From NCBI RefSeq assembly GCF_000008545.1, contig NC_000853.1:634465-698464 (forward strand): DNA of 64,000 bases. Reading direction: 5' to 3'. Below, piece after piece: positions 1 through 7,687 of the stretch (within the stretch, counting starts at the first letter, position 1; every line of letters begins with the position of its first letter). The DNA comes from Thermotoga maritima MSB8 (GTDB lineage: Bacteria; Thermotogota; Thermotogae; Thermotogales; Thermotogaceae). A program made the translations under genes and the position numbers. The notes beneath the pieces were generated by a model, which did not search any database, was not told where the DNA came from, and saw only the letters and a list, made by a program, of their open reading frames with translations.

Positions 1-2
1 TC

Positions 3-1202
3 CGCTATTTTCCTGAAGCGGACCAGTATGTGAATCTGATCGAGGTGGGAAACGGGAACTGGTCCTCCGGAGACGTGATAAACGAAGAGATGTTCGGAAA
101 CTACATCCTCGCTCTGAACAAAGGATGGCACCTCGGTGCTACCGTGGGACAGGACAACCACAAGCCCAACTGGGGGAGCGCGAACGAAGGAAGAACCGGT
201 ATCGTAGCAGACACTCTGACCTACGACGACATCATGGACGCTCTCTGGAAGAGACACACTTTCGGAAGTGAAGACAAGAACGTCAAAGCGCTCTTGAAAA
301 GCGGCTCCCATCTGATGGGGGATATCGTTTCTGTGGAAGATCTCTCTCCACAGAAGATCAGTCTCGAGTACGAAGACACGGAAAAACTCCTCTATCTTGC
401 CGTTATCTCTCAGAGTGGGACCGTTCTGGAGCTCAGACCTAACACGGAGCGACTGAACTTGACCCTTTCGGTCACGCCTCCAGATGGATACGAGTGGTAC
501 TTTGTCTACATGAAACAGTTCGACGGTGATGAGATAGTCACCTCACCGATCTGGTTCCAGACACCTTCTCCTGTCTACGTGAACAGTGTGAGAGTCTCTC
601 CAGAAGAGATACACGACGGTGAATCGGCGAAGGTCTACTTCGAGATCTACAACGTGACCGGTGAAGACCAGAATGTGAAGCTTTCTGTTCTTCTCGATGA
701 AAATCCGCTGAGAGAAGTGGAACTGAGTTTTTCACCGTACCAGGTGAAAAGATTCGTCGTTCCCACGGGATCGCTGGAGAAAGGCTACCATCGTGTTTCC
801 TTCGTTGTGGATGGAAAACTCGTCCAGTCGAGCGGTTTCTCTGTGAAAGAAAAACAGAAAGGTGTGATCATGATCGACACGCTCCACGAGAACGATCACC
901 TGGAAGAACTCAAAGCGCTCGCAGAAGAGCTGGAAAAGAGAGGCTACAACGTGAAGTACCCGAAGGTGATGCTGAAGGACCTGGAAGGTGTGGACATCCT
1001 CATCATCTCAACTCCCAAAGAAGGTGGATTGAGCTTTGCAAAGAAGCTTTCGAACAAAGAGATCGAGGCCATTGAGAACTTCAAGGGCAAGATCTACATC
1101 GTCCCGGGTGGCGACGAAGAGTACAGGAAGCTCTATCTGGAGAAGATAAAAGGGGAGGTCGTCACGCTCGAGGAATTGAGAAAGAAACTGCTCGAGGAGT
1201 GA
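3..1202 (+). CDS. CehA/McbA-type PHP metallohydrolase, C-terminal part (5' end outside window)
   Basis: The frame is open from the first bases of the window, so the true start lies upstream; a GTG at 30 is internal. The visible part begins with the end of a PHP-like metallohydrolase domain: the stretch GWHLGATVGQDNH, followed by a Trp-Gly and GRTG segment, is typical of the CehA/McbA family, where such His/Asp residues bind metals. An Ig/CARDB-like beta domain follows (about residues 190-275 counted from the GTG). The last ~115 residues look like a Rossmann-type DUF4350-like domain (MIDTLHENDH, then VDILIISTP). The next gene starts 3 bases after the stop, so they are probably co-transcribed. 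The substrate is unknown; a secreted or surface phosphoesterase is plausible, but the signal region is not visible. Confidence 0.7.
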   Translation, partial: RYFPEADQYVNLIEVGNGNWSSGDVINEEMFGNYILALNKGWHLGATVGQDNHKPNWGSANEGRTGIVADTLTYDDIMDALWKRHTFGSEDKNVKALLKSGSHLMGDIVSVEDLSPQKISLEYEDTEKLLYLAVISQSGTVLELRPNTERLNLTLSVTPPDGYEWYFVYMKQFDGDEIVTSPIWFQTPSPVYVNSVRVSPEEIHDGESAKVYFEIYNVTGEDQNVKLSVLLDENPLREVELSFSPYQVKRFVVPTGSLEKGYHRVSFVVDGKLVQSSGFSVKEKQKGVIMIDTLHENDHLEELKALAEELEKRGYNVKYPKVMLKDLEGVDILIISTPKEGGLSFAKKLSNKEIEAIENFKGKIYIVPGGDEEYRKLYLEKIKGEVVTLEELRKKLLEE

Positions 1203-1205
1203 TAG

Positions 1206-2549
1206 ATGTTGAAGAGACTTGGAATAGTCGGCTTTGGAGCGAGCGCCATCGGGTTCATCAACGGTCTCATAGAAAGCGGTAAGGTGAAAGACTACAGGAT
1301 CACCGTTCTAGAGAGAGGAAAAGACTACTCCCACAACACCATCTCCGGTGTGAGAATGGATGGGAAGATCTTCATCTCCCACGGCATGGGAGGGGAGATA
1401 TACATTCCCCTTGAGATTCAAGCGAAGACGGTGGAGTTTTATCTGAAGTTCTCCGGCTACACTCCCACCGTCGATAAAAGAGTGGGCATCGTGAACTACC
1501 TGAAGTCCTTCGAAAGGGATGGCAGGAAGATAGAGTTCGGAGAATCCTTCTCGGACGAGGAGATCTACAAGCGCTTCTATCACCACGGTTTCGAGCCGGT
1601 GAAGTCCTATTTCTTCCATCTGGGAACGGACATTCTGAAGGAGACGAACAAAAACATATACGAGTACTTCTCTTCCTTTGAGAACATAGAGTTTCTCTTT
1701 GGAACCACCGTGGAGGACGTTGAGTTCGGTCCTCCCCACAGGGTGCACACGAACAGGGGAGACTTCGAGTTCGACGAGCTCGTGATCGCCGTTGGAAGAA
1801 GCGGACACAGACTCATGGAGCGTCTCAAAGAGAAGTATCCACAGCTTGTCAGGCCGAACCAGTTCGTCGACATCGGTGTCAGGTACGAACTTCCAAACCA
1901 CGTGATGGATCCGTTCTCCGATATGTACGAGGTGAAGGTTCGCTACAGGACCAAAACGGGTTACATCTGCAGGATCTTCTGCCAGAATCCGGCAGGAAAG
2001 GTGACACTGGAAAAATACGAAGACTTCACCACGGTGAACGGCTATTCTGACAGCCTGCATAAGACGGAGAACACGAACTTCGCCATTCTCGTCACCACGC
2101 GCTTCACAGAGCCGTTCAAGGATCCCACGGGATACGGTGTCAACCTCGCAAAGCTCGCAAACATCTTAGCCGGCGACAAAGAGAAAGTGATTCTGCAAAC
2201 GTACGGGGACTTCAAAGAGTTCAGAAGGACGAAGAGGCTCGGAAGGGTCCACCCCACTCTGGATTCTGAGAGTTACATTCTGGGAGACGCGAACCTCGTC
2301 TTTCCGTCGAAGATCAGAGAATCCCTCGTGGATTTCGTGGAGAACCTGGAGAAGGTCATACCGGGGGCTTCCTACTTCGACAACCTGCTCTACGCCGTCG
2401 AGGTGAAGTTCTACACGAACAAGTTCCTGAACGACATCGTGGAAGGTCTCCACGTGGTGGGAGACTGCTCCGGGTGGACCAGATCGATCCAGTACGCCAC
2501 CTCGATGGGATACATGAGAGCTGTTGGAATGAAGATTCAATCCCTGTGA
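1206..2549 (+). CDS. FAD-dependent dehydrogenase (COG2509/BaiN-like)
   Basis: A 447-residue flavoprotein. The N-terminus has the dinucleotide-binding loop GFGASAIG (residues ~10-17), followed by an acidic residue after the second strand (VLERG). The C-terminal segment GDCSGWTRSIQYATSMG (about 420-436) is the second FAD-contact motif of the uncharacterised FAD-dependent dehydrogenases of COG2509. It starts with ATG three bases after the preceding stop, with GAGGAG upstream, so it belongs to the same operon. The substrate is not evident from sequence. The last 13 bases overlap the end of the convergent minus-strand gene. Confidence 0.8.
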   Translation: MLKRLGIVGFGASAIGFINGLIESGKVKDYRITVLERGKDYSHNTISGVRMDGKIFISHGMGGEIYIPLEIQAKTVEFYLKFSGYTPTVDKRVGIVNYLKSFERDGRKIEFGESFSDEEIYKRFYHHGFEPVKSYFFHLGTDILKETNKNIYEYFSSFENIEFLFGTTVEDVEFGPPHRVHTNRGDFEFDELVIAVGRSGHRLMERLKEKYPQLVRPNQFVDIGVRYELPNHVMDPFSDMYEVKVRYRTKTGYICRIFCQNPAGKVTLEKYEDFTTVNGYSDSLHKTENTNFAILVTTRFTEPFKDPTGYGVNLAKLANILAGDKEKVILQTYGDFKEFRRTKRLGRVHPTLDSESYILGDANLVFPSKIRESLVDFVENLEKVIPGASYFDNLLYAVEVKFYTNKFLNDIVEGLHVVGDCSGWTRSIQYATSMGYMRAVGMKIQSL

Positions 2550-2851
2550 GACAGGATAGCAAAGAACCCCCACTCGATGAGAAGAACGGAGAAAAAGACG
2601 ACAAAACCCTCCCAGAAAGTGAACCTGTGCACGTTGAAGATGTGAAGAAACAGAACGGTGGCTATGGCACAGGAAACAAGACCGTTCGGGAAGCCCTTTT
2701 TCACGAGCGCACTGATTCCCGCGTATCCGAAGAGAGCGGCAAAGACGATTCCAAGAAACTTTCCAAACGAAACATCGAACACGTTGAAGACGGAAAGAAG
2801 AATGAGCACACCGAGAAGTATCAGAACCATTCCAAAGAATCTCAAGTCCAT
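2537..2851 (-). CDS. Small integral membrane protein (LiaF-like transmembrane region)
   Basis: A 104-residue, very hydrophobic protein with about four predicted membrane segments (residues ~5-22, 28-47, 57-73 and 78-98) and a short charged tail. The spacing of glycines and aromatic residues in the first helices (MVLILLGVLILLSVFNVFD) resembles the LiaI/LiaF-like transmembrane region of DUF5668-type proteins. Its stop lies inside the 3' end of the convergent FAD dehydrogenase gene (13-base overlap). The function is unknown. An alternative is a shadow of non-coding DNA, but the strongly membrane-like composition argues for a real gene. Confidence 0.65.
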   Translation of the reverse strand: MDLRFFGMVLILLGVLILLSVFNVFDVSFGKFLGIVFAALFGYAGISALVKKGFPNGLVSCAIATVLFLHIFNVHRFTFWEGFVVFFSVLLIEWGFFAILSHRD

Positions 2852-2928
2852 CCCTCCCTCATCTGCACTCGAGAATATTCTACCACTTTGAAACCTGTGT
2901 TAGAATAACCTTAAAGGGAGGTAGAAAT

Positions 2929-3384
2929 ATGTTATCACCAACGGAAAAAAGGTATCTCCTCGCCGTTCTTTTAACAACGGAAGAGGGAAGCACGAGGCTG
3001 AAGAGAGTATCGGACTTTTTGAAAGTGAAAATGCCCTCCGCGAAGCAGATTCTGGAAGACCTCGCATCGAAAAAACTGATAAACTACGTGAGAAGGGGCC
3101 CCATTTCCCTCACAAAAAAGGGTACAGAACTTGCCCAGAAAGAACTGGAGCGCTTCAACAACCTGAAGGAGTTTTTGAAGAAGATCCTGTTCCTCGATGA
3201 GGAAGAGGCAGAAAAGGGTGCGTGGGAGATCTTCTTCAACCTCGAGGAGAGTATCGCCGATAGGGTCGTTGATTTCATGAACTTCCTCACCCACTGTCCA
3301 CACATAACGCCGATATGCATAAAGGGCTTCAAAGAATATCTGGAAACAGGAGAGTTTCCAACTCTTTGCAGACTCAGAAGGTGA
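2929..3384 (+). CDS. DtxR/MntR-family metal-dependent transcription regulator
   Basis: A 151-residue protein with an N-terminal winged helix (residues ~1-65; SDFLKVKMPSAKQILEDLASK is the helix-turn-helix) and a C-terminal dimerisation and metal-binding domain. The pattern E-x(3)-D-x(5)-F-x(2)-H, then CPHITPIC near residues 112-128, matches the metal-site region of DtxR/MntR/IdeR repressors. It probably represses metal-uptake genes in response to Fe(II) or Mn(II); the target is unknown. A strong GGGAGGT site precedes the ATG. The rpsF promoter lies at its 3' end. Confidence 0.8.
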   Translation: MLSPTEKRYLLAVLLTTEEGSTRLKRVSDFLKVKMPSAKQILEDLASKKLINYVRRGPISLTKKGTELAQKELERFNNLKEFLKKILFLDEEEAEKGAWEIFFNLEESIADRVVDFMNFLTHCPHITPICIKGFKEYLETGEFPTLCRLRR

Positions 3385-3393
3385 TGGTATAAT
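3365..3393 (+). promoter_or_regulatory. Promoter of the rpsF-ssb-rpsR operon
   Basis: TTTGCA (3365-3370) and TATAAT (3388-3393) with a 17-base spacer give a near-consensus sigma-A promoter. It lies at the 3' end of the upstream regulator gene. Transcription would start near 3400, giving a ~60-base leader before rpsF. Confidence 0.75.
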
Positions 3394-3408
3394 CGTGAAA
3401 GTGAAATC

Positions 3409-3436
3409 CCGCTCCACCCATCCGGAGGTGGGGCCG
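3409..3436 (+). promoter_or_regulatory. Candidate S6(:S18) autoregulatory leader hairpin
   Basis: The leader between the promoter and rpsF holds a 5-bp stem (CCACC at 3414-3418 with GGTGG at 3427-3431) closing a loop that contains CCGG, and a CCGA segment lies just downstream. Bacterial rpsF leaders are known to carry a CCG-containing hairpin bound by the S6:S18 complex. The position and CCG content fit, but I could not fold it or compare it with an alignment. Confidence 0.4.
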
Positions 3437-3460
3437 AATGTCCGAGGGAGGTGAGTTTCT

Positions 3461-3847
3461 GTGGCTTACGTGAAAGAGAGGATCTACGAGAGCATGTTCA
3501 TCATCGCACCGAACGTTCCAGAGGAAGAGAGAGAAAATCTCGTCGAAAGAGTCAAGAAGATCATCGAAGAAAGGGTCAAGGGAAAGATCGACAAAGTGGA
3601 AAGGATGGGTATGAGAAAGTTCGCCTACGAGATCAAGAAGTTCAACGAAGGAGACTACACGGTGATCTACTTCAGGTGCGATGGTCAGAACCTTCAGGAG
3701 CTGGAAAACTTCTACAGAGTGACGCCCGAGATCATCAGATGGCAGACCTTCAGAAGGTTCGACCTGGAAAAGAAAGAGAGAAAGGCGCAGAGAGAAAAAG
3801 CAGCTGCTGAAGCTACCGAGTCGAGTGAAGGAGGATCCGAAGATTAA
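3461..3847 (+). CDS. rpsF: 30S ribosomal protein S6
   Basis: A 128-residue S6 protein that binds 16S rRNA in the central domain of the 30S subunit together with S18. The core (residues ~5-100) has the family segments YESMFIIAP, KKIIEERVKGKI and the basic RRFDLEKKER; an acidic and Ala-rich tail follows. The start is GTG with GGGAGGTGAG at a good distance. It is the first gene of rpsF-ssb-rpsR, and its TAA overlaps the ssb ATG by one base. Expression is driven by the strong promoter at 3365-3393, probably with S6:S18 feedback. Confidence 0.95.
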   Translation: MAYVKERIYESMFIIAPNVPEEERENLVERVKKIIEERVKGKIDKVERMGMRKFAYEIKKFNEGDYTVIYFRCDGQNLQELENFYRVTPEIIRWQTFRRFDLEKKERKAQREKAAAEATESSEGGSED

Positions 3848-4272
3848 TGTCTTTCTTCAACAAGATCATACTCATAGGAAGACTCGTGAGAGATCCCGAA
3901 GAGAGATACACGCTCAGCGGAACTCCAGTCACCACCTTCACCATAGCGGTGGACAGGGTTCCCAGAAAGAACGCGCCGGACGACGCTCAAACGACTGATT
4001 TCTTCAGGATCGTCACCTTTGGAAGACTGGCAGAGTTCGCTAGAACCTATCTCACCAAAGGAAGGCTCGTTCTCGTCGAAGGTGAAATGAGAATGAGAAG
4101 ATGGGAAACACCCACTGGAGAAAAGAGGGTATCTCCGGAGGTTGTCGCAAACGTTGTTAGATTCATGGACAGAAAACCTGCTGAAACAGTTAGCGAGACT
4201 GAAGAGGAGCTGGAAATACCGGAAGAAGACTTTTCCAGCGATACCTTCAGTGAAGATGAACCACCATTTTGA
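3847..4272 (+). CDS. ssb: Single-stranded DNA-binding protein
   Basis: A 141-residue SSB. An OB-fold occupies residues ~1-105 ([20 protein letters not shown] at the N-terminus, then [14 protein letters not shown]). An acidic flexible tail ends in DEPPF, the conserved tip that recruits repair and replication proteins. It protects single-stranded DNA in replication, recombination and repair. It is translationally coupled to rpsF through a one-base overlap and lies 14 bases before rpsR, the standard bacterial arrangement. Confidence 0.95.
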   Translation: MSFFNKIILIGRLVRDPEERYTLSGTPVTTFTIAVDRVPRKNAPDDAQTTDFFRIVTFGRLAEFARTYLTKGRLVLVEGEMRMRRWETPTGEKRVSPEVVANVVRFMDRKPAETVSETEEELEIPEEDFSSDTFSEDEPPF

Positions 4273-4286
4273 GGGAGGTGTGTTTG

Positions 4287-4514
4287 ATGGCTTACAGAAG
4301 GAGAAAGAAGAAGATCAAGAAGTGCAGACTCTGCGAAATGAAATTGGATTACGTTGATTATAAAGATACAAGGCTTCTCAGTGAATTTCTCACCGACAAG
4401 GGAAAGATCATACCAAAGAGGCTCACCGGAAACTGCTCAAAGCACCAGAGAATGGTAAAGGTGGCCATCAAAAGGGCAAGACAGATGGGACTCCTTCCAT
4501 ACCTGAAGATATGA
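4287..4514 (+). CDS. rpsR: 30S ribosomal protein S18
   Basis: A 75-residue S18 that pairs with S6 on the 30S platform. The start is the ATG at 4287, which follows GGGAGGTG at the right spacing; a TTG at 4269 is in frame but overlaps that ribosome site. The protein has a basic N-terminus (AYRRRKKK) and keeps paired metal-ligand motifs, CRLC near residues 13-16 and CSKH near residue 50. This suggests the zinc-binding form of S18, in line with a hyperthermophile. It is the last gene of the operon and is followed by a strong terminator. Confidence 0.95.
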   Translation: MAYRRRKKKIKKCRLCEMKLDYVDYKDTRLLSEFLTDKGKIIPKRLTGNCSKHQRMVKVAIKRARQMGLLPYLKI

Positions 4515-4540
4515 AAGAAGGGCGCTTCGGCGCCCTTCTT
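4515..4540. terminator. Bidirectional terminator with UUCG loop
   Basis: A perfect 11-bp stem (4515-4525 with 4530-4540) is closed by TTCG and has T-rich flanks on both sides. It ends the rpsR operon on the plus strand and the DUF1292 gene on the minus strand. Confidence 0.85.
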
Positions 4541-4887
4541 CATTCCCCGTCCTCTTCGGTGTCCGCTTCGAAGAAGATCTCTTCGATATCGGGAATGCTG
4601 TTCTGCCACTTTTCGAAGACTTTTTGAGCTGTTGCGTATTCTACTCCTTCCAGCATCACGCCTTCCGGAGTGTCGTCTGCTTTGAAGATGTAGACTTCAC
4701 CGAGATCTTCGATCATGTCTCTTGCGTCGTTCAGGAAGACCTCCTCGCAGACCCAGAAGAGATTTCCTTCGTCTTCCACTTCTCCCAGCTTGTGGAAGAA
4801 GACTTCGTTTCCATCCTGATCGATCAGGCTGAAAACTTCCGTTTTGTGTTCGTGTTCATGTTCATGCTCATGTTCGTGCATACTCAT
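4540..4887 (-). CDS. DUF1292-family protein with a His-Glu repeat N-terminus
   Basis: A 115-residue protein. The start is the ATG at 4887, chosen because AAGGAGG lies 8 bases upstream (4896-4902); a longer frame to 4935 lacks such a site. Residues 4-14 are an alternating His-Glu run of about six His. The rest is a DUF1292-like beta domain (VFSLIDQDGNEVFF, then LFWVCEEVF) with an acidic tail. DUF1292 proteins are small, widespread in Firmicutes and uncharacterised. The His-rich arm may bind Ni, Zn or Co, which is inference only. It is a monocistronic gene ending in the shared terminator. Confidence 0.75.
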   Translation of the reverse strand: MSMHEHEHEHEHEHKTEVFSLIDQDGNEVFFHKLGEVEDEGNLFWVCEEVFLNDARDMIEDLGEVYIFKADDTPEGVMLEGVEYATAQKVFEKWQNSIPDIEEIFFEADTEEDGE

Positions 4888-5004
4888 AATAAAAACCTCC
4901 TTGACAAAAAACTGGGCTCTGAGAAATACTACCATTTGTGGAGGATAAAATCAAGTAGCCGGTGTGGTCTTCCAAAGACTCGATCTTCGGGAGGTTCTGA
5001 AACC

Positions 5005-5880
5005 GTGGAAATAAAGCGTCTCACAGAGAGAGTGGCCTACGTTCCAAATCCGGTGAACATAGGTGTCGTGTACACAGAAAACGCTGCCGTTCTCGTGGAC
5101 AGCGGGCTCGATGAGAGCGTGCCAAGAAAGATTTCTCGACTTCTGCAAAAGCCTCCTCTGTATCTCATAAACACCCACTCTCACGCCGACCACTGTGGTG
5201 GGAACGCCTTTCTGAAAAAGCGCTTCTCCACCCGCGTGTTCGCCCCAAAGATGGAAAAAGAGATCATAGAAAACACCGTCTTTGAACCTTTCTACCTGTA
5301 CGGTGCTTATCCACCGAATGAGCTCAGAAACAAGTTTCTCATGGCAGAACCCTCCGCTGTCGATGAAGTGATCGAAGAGGGAACCATCACGATCGAGAGC
5401 GTGGATCTTGAGATAGTACCTCTTTCCGGACACTCGACGAACCAGATCGGAGTGGCTGTGGATGGCGTTCTTTTCTGCGCAGACGCCGTGTTTTCTGAGG
5501 AAACACTGAGAAAACACAGAATATTCGTCATCTACAACGTAGAAAAATTCCTTGAAACGCTCGACTTTCTTGAAAAGACAAGCTACAGCTACTACGTTCC
5601 GTCTCATGGAGAGGTGACTCGAGACATCGGTGAACTTGTGGAGAAAAACAGAAAGGCAGTGGAGAACATCATCAACGCTGTTCTGGAAATCACAGTAAAT
5701 CCTCTGAGCACAGACGAACTGATGAAACAGCTCTTCGACAGATTCGAAATCACCCTGGAGAATCTCACACAGTACATACTCTACAGATCCACCGTTCACG
5801 CGTATCTGAGCTTTCTTCTGGACAGGAAAGAGATAGAGAGGGAATTCAGGAACAACGTTCTTGTGTGGAGGCGGTGCTGA
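5005..5880 (+). CDS. Metallo-beta-lactamase-fold hydrolase
   Basis: A 291-residue MBL-fold enzyme. The start is GTG 5005, placed by GGGAGGT nine bases upstream; the frame is open further upstream only by chance over the convergent gene. The metal-binding motif THSHADHCGG lies near residues 56-65; further ligands are the His of LSGHSTN, the Asp of FCADAVF and the His of VPSHGE. The C-terminal ~80 residues are helical, as in glyoxalase II-like or lactonase-like hydrolases. The substrate is unknown. The last base overlaps the start of the next gene (TGATG), indicating translational coupling. Confidence 0.8.
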   Translation: MEIKRLTERVAYVPNPVNIGVVYTENAAVLVDSGLDESVPRKISRLLQKPPLYLINTHSHADHCGGNAFLKKRFSTRVFAPKMEKEIIENTVFEPFYLYGAYPPNELRNKFLMAEPSAVDEVIEEGTITIESVDLEIVPLSGHSTNQIGVAVDGVLFCADAVFSEETLRKHRIFVIYNVEKFLETLDFLEKTSYSYYVPSHGEVTRDIGELVEKNRKAVENIINAVLEITVNPLSTDELMKQLFDRFEITLENLTQYILYRSTVHAYLSFLLDRKEIEREFRNNVLVWRRC

Positions 5881-6590
5881 TGCTGGTGAACTGGATGTTC
5901 CTTGGACTCGAGTATCTCGTGGGAGTTCTTCTTGTTTTCTTTGCGATACGTTTCTTCGGCCTGAAAGGGATGTACGCTCTTGGAGCGATTCTTGTTCTCT
6001 ACATGAACGTTGCCGTTTTGAAGGCGTACGAACTGTTTCCCGGTGTTCAGCTGTACGCCGGGGTTTTCCTCGGACCTTTCTTTGTCACGCTGATCGCCAT
6101 CGTGACCGAGGTGTACGGGTACAGAGAGGCGCAGAAGCTGGTGGCGGTGGGTTTCTTCGCCCAGGTCGTGTTTCTGGTGGGGATGCTGATCGCGCTCGGT
6201 TACATCCCTTCCAGCGAAGATTGGGCGCACGAACACATGAAGGCTCTCTTTCTTCCCGTCTGGAGAACCACGCTCTTCAGCTGGCTCGCGTTCGTCGTGT
6301 CTGGTATATTCAAGGCGAGGTTTCAGGATTTTTTGAAGCGAACGAAGGGCCTTTTCGGAAAACACCTGTGGCTCCGCGACAACACCGCAACGAAACTGGC
6401 CCAGCTTGTGGACAACGTGATCTTCTTCTACGGAGCCCTCACCGGGTACTTCTCCCTGAGAACGATCACGGTCTTTCTGATCTGGACCACACTCTTTGAG
6501 TGGCTCTTCGACTACCTTGACACGTGGGTCGTAGTGAAGGGTGTGGGGTGGATGTTGAACAGCAGTGAACCTTATCTTCAGAAGGAGTGA
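5880..6590 (+). CDS. VUT-family queuosine-precursor transporter (YhhQ-like)
   Basis: A 236-residue membrane protein with about six to seven helices. The ATG at 5880 is favoured by GGAGG at 5867-5871; GTG 5865 is an alternative. The family hallmark is the segment WLRDNTATKLAQLVDNVIFF near residue 170 (Thr/Gln/Asp residues within a late helix), typical of YhhQ/VUT (DUF165) transporters, which take up queuosine precursors for tRNA modification. It is coupled to the MBL gene upstream and overlaps the next gene's ribosome site. Transport of preQ0/preQ1 or queuine is inferred from family only. Confidence 0.8.
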   Translation: MLVNWMFLGLEYLVGVLLVFFAIRFFGLKGMYALGAILVLYMNVAVLKAYELFPGVQLYAGVFLGPFFVTLIAIVTEVYGYREAQKLVAVGFFAQVVFLVGMLIALGYIPSSEDWAHEHMKALFLPVWRTTLFSWLAFVVSGIFKARFQDFLKRTKGLFGKHLWLRDNTATKLAQLVDNVIFFYGALTGYFSLRTITVFLIWTTLFEWLFDYLDTWVVVKGVGWMLNSSEPYLQKE

Positions 6591-6595
6591 GCGAT

Positions 6596-7687
6596 TTGAA
6601 GGTTCTTGTCATTGGATATATGCACCCGAGAAACGACAAGAGGGTCTTCAGAACGGTTCAGGCTCTGTCCAAGAGAAGTGAGGTTATTTATCAGTACTGG
6701 ACGGAGAAAGAAGAGCTACCTTTTAAGGAGAATAACATCAGATACATCCCCGTGAAATGTTCGAACAGGGGAAATATTTTCCAGAAAGCCGTTAAAAGAA
6801 AACAAGTCGATGAAAAAATCCGTCATCTCGTAGAAACTGAAGATTACGATATCCTCTACATGCATCACTTTCCGGCTACAAAACCTCTAAAACCCTTCGT
6901 TGTGGCTAAAAAGCGTGGAAAAAAGATTGTCTACGATATACACGAGTATCATCCTCAGAATTTTCTCAGTACTCTTCCCAGGCCTTTGAGTGATCTGAAA
7001 GGATTTGTAATGTGGAGGATATTCAAAAAACAGCTTCAGCTGTCTGACCTGTGTATCTTCGTCTCTGAAGAAACACGGAACGATGTTGTGGCAAAGACCG
7101 GACTGGATCCGGAGAAGACTTTCATTGTACCAAACTACGCATCGATGAAAATCGAACCAGATCCGGATAAAAAGAAAATGGAAATCGTTCTGGTAGGAAA
7201 AACACCGAGAAATCTCATTCACGAAAAGAAACTCATAAGAGCACTTGTTGAAAGAGGATTTTCTTTCAGAATAATAGGAATGGATTCAGAAGCATTTTCT
7301 GATGTTCCGCACACGTACACATCTTTTCTGCCGTACGAAAAGATGATGGAGGAACTCTCAAAAAGCATGTTTTCATTGATATCTTATAAACCTACTGGCA
7401 AAGAAGATAAGAACTATTTGTACTCTTTACCGCACAAGTTCTACGACTCCATCGCTGCCGGAACACCCGTTATCGTGAAGAATTCTTTCGTTTCGATGGC
7501 AAAGATGGTCGAGGATCTGGGAATAGGAGTTGTTATAGACCCGGCAAACGTTGAGGAAAGCCTGAAGAGAATAGAAAATGCATGTCAAAGATACGAAGAG
7601 ATACTGGAGAATATCAGAAGACATCAGGAGGGATTCGTGTGGGACGAGAAGAAGGAAGAAGAATTTCTGGAAAGAGTTATGGGTTGA
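6596..7687 (+). CDS. Glycosyltransferase, GT4-like
   Basis: A 363-residue GT-B glycosyltransferase. I prefer the TTG at 6596 because GAAGGAG (6581-6587) sits at proper spacing; GTG 6587 overlaps that site. The N-terminal domain begins KVLVIGYMHPRNDKRVF, and the C-terminal nucleotide-sugar domain has IVLVGKTPRN and the donor-site region PHKFYDSIAAGTPVIVKN. It overlaps the UDP-GlcNAc 2-epimerase start by four bases (TTGA), so the two probably act on the same ManNAc-containing glycan. The donor and acceptor cannot be read from sequence. Confidence 0.75.
   Translation: MKVLVIGYMHPRNDKRVFRTVQALSKRSEVIYQYWTEKEELPFKENNIRYIPVKCSNRGNIFQKAVKRKQVDEKIRHLVETEDYDILYMHHFPATKPLKPFVVAKKRGKKIVYDIHEYHPQNFLSTLPRPLSDLKGFVMWRIFKKQLQLSDLCIFVSEETRNDVVAKTGLDPEKTFIVPNYASMKIEPDPDKKKMEIVLVGKTPRNLIHEKKLIRALVERGFSFRIIGMDSEAFSDVPHTYTSFLPYEKMMEELSKSMFSLISYKPTGKEDKNYLYSLPHKFYDSIAAGTPVIVKNSFVSMAKMVEDLGIGVVIDPANVEESLKRIENACQRYEEILENIRRHQEGFVWDEKKEEEFLERVMG

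Noticed and set aside
1308-2060. Minus-strand open frame of 250 codons inside the FAD dehydrogenase
   Set aside because: Shadow of a gene with intact FAD motifs; no ribosome site.
4840-4880. Short repetitive stretch resembling a small repeat array
   Set aside because: It is the codon repeat for the His-Glu arm of the DUF1292 protein, not a CRISPR or tandem repeat element: no spacers and only about 6-base period.
4624-5004. Long 5' extension of the metallo-beta-lactamase gene
   Set aside because: The extension is antisense to the DUF1292 gene, including its His-Glu repeat; the GTG at 5005 with GGGAGGT is the proper start.
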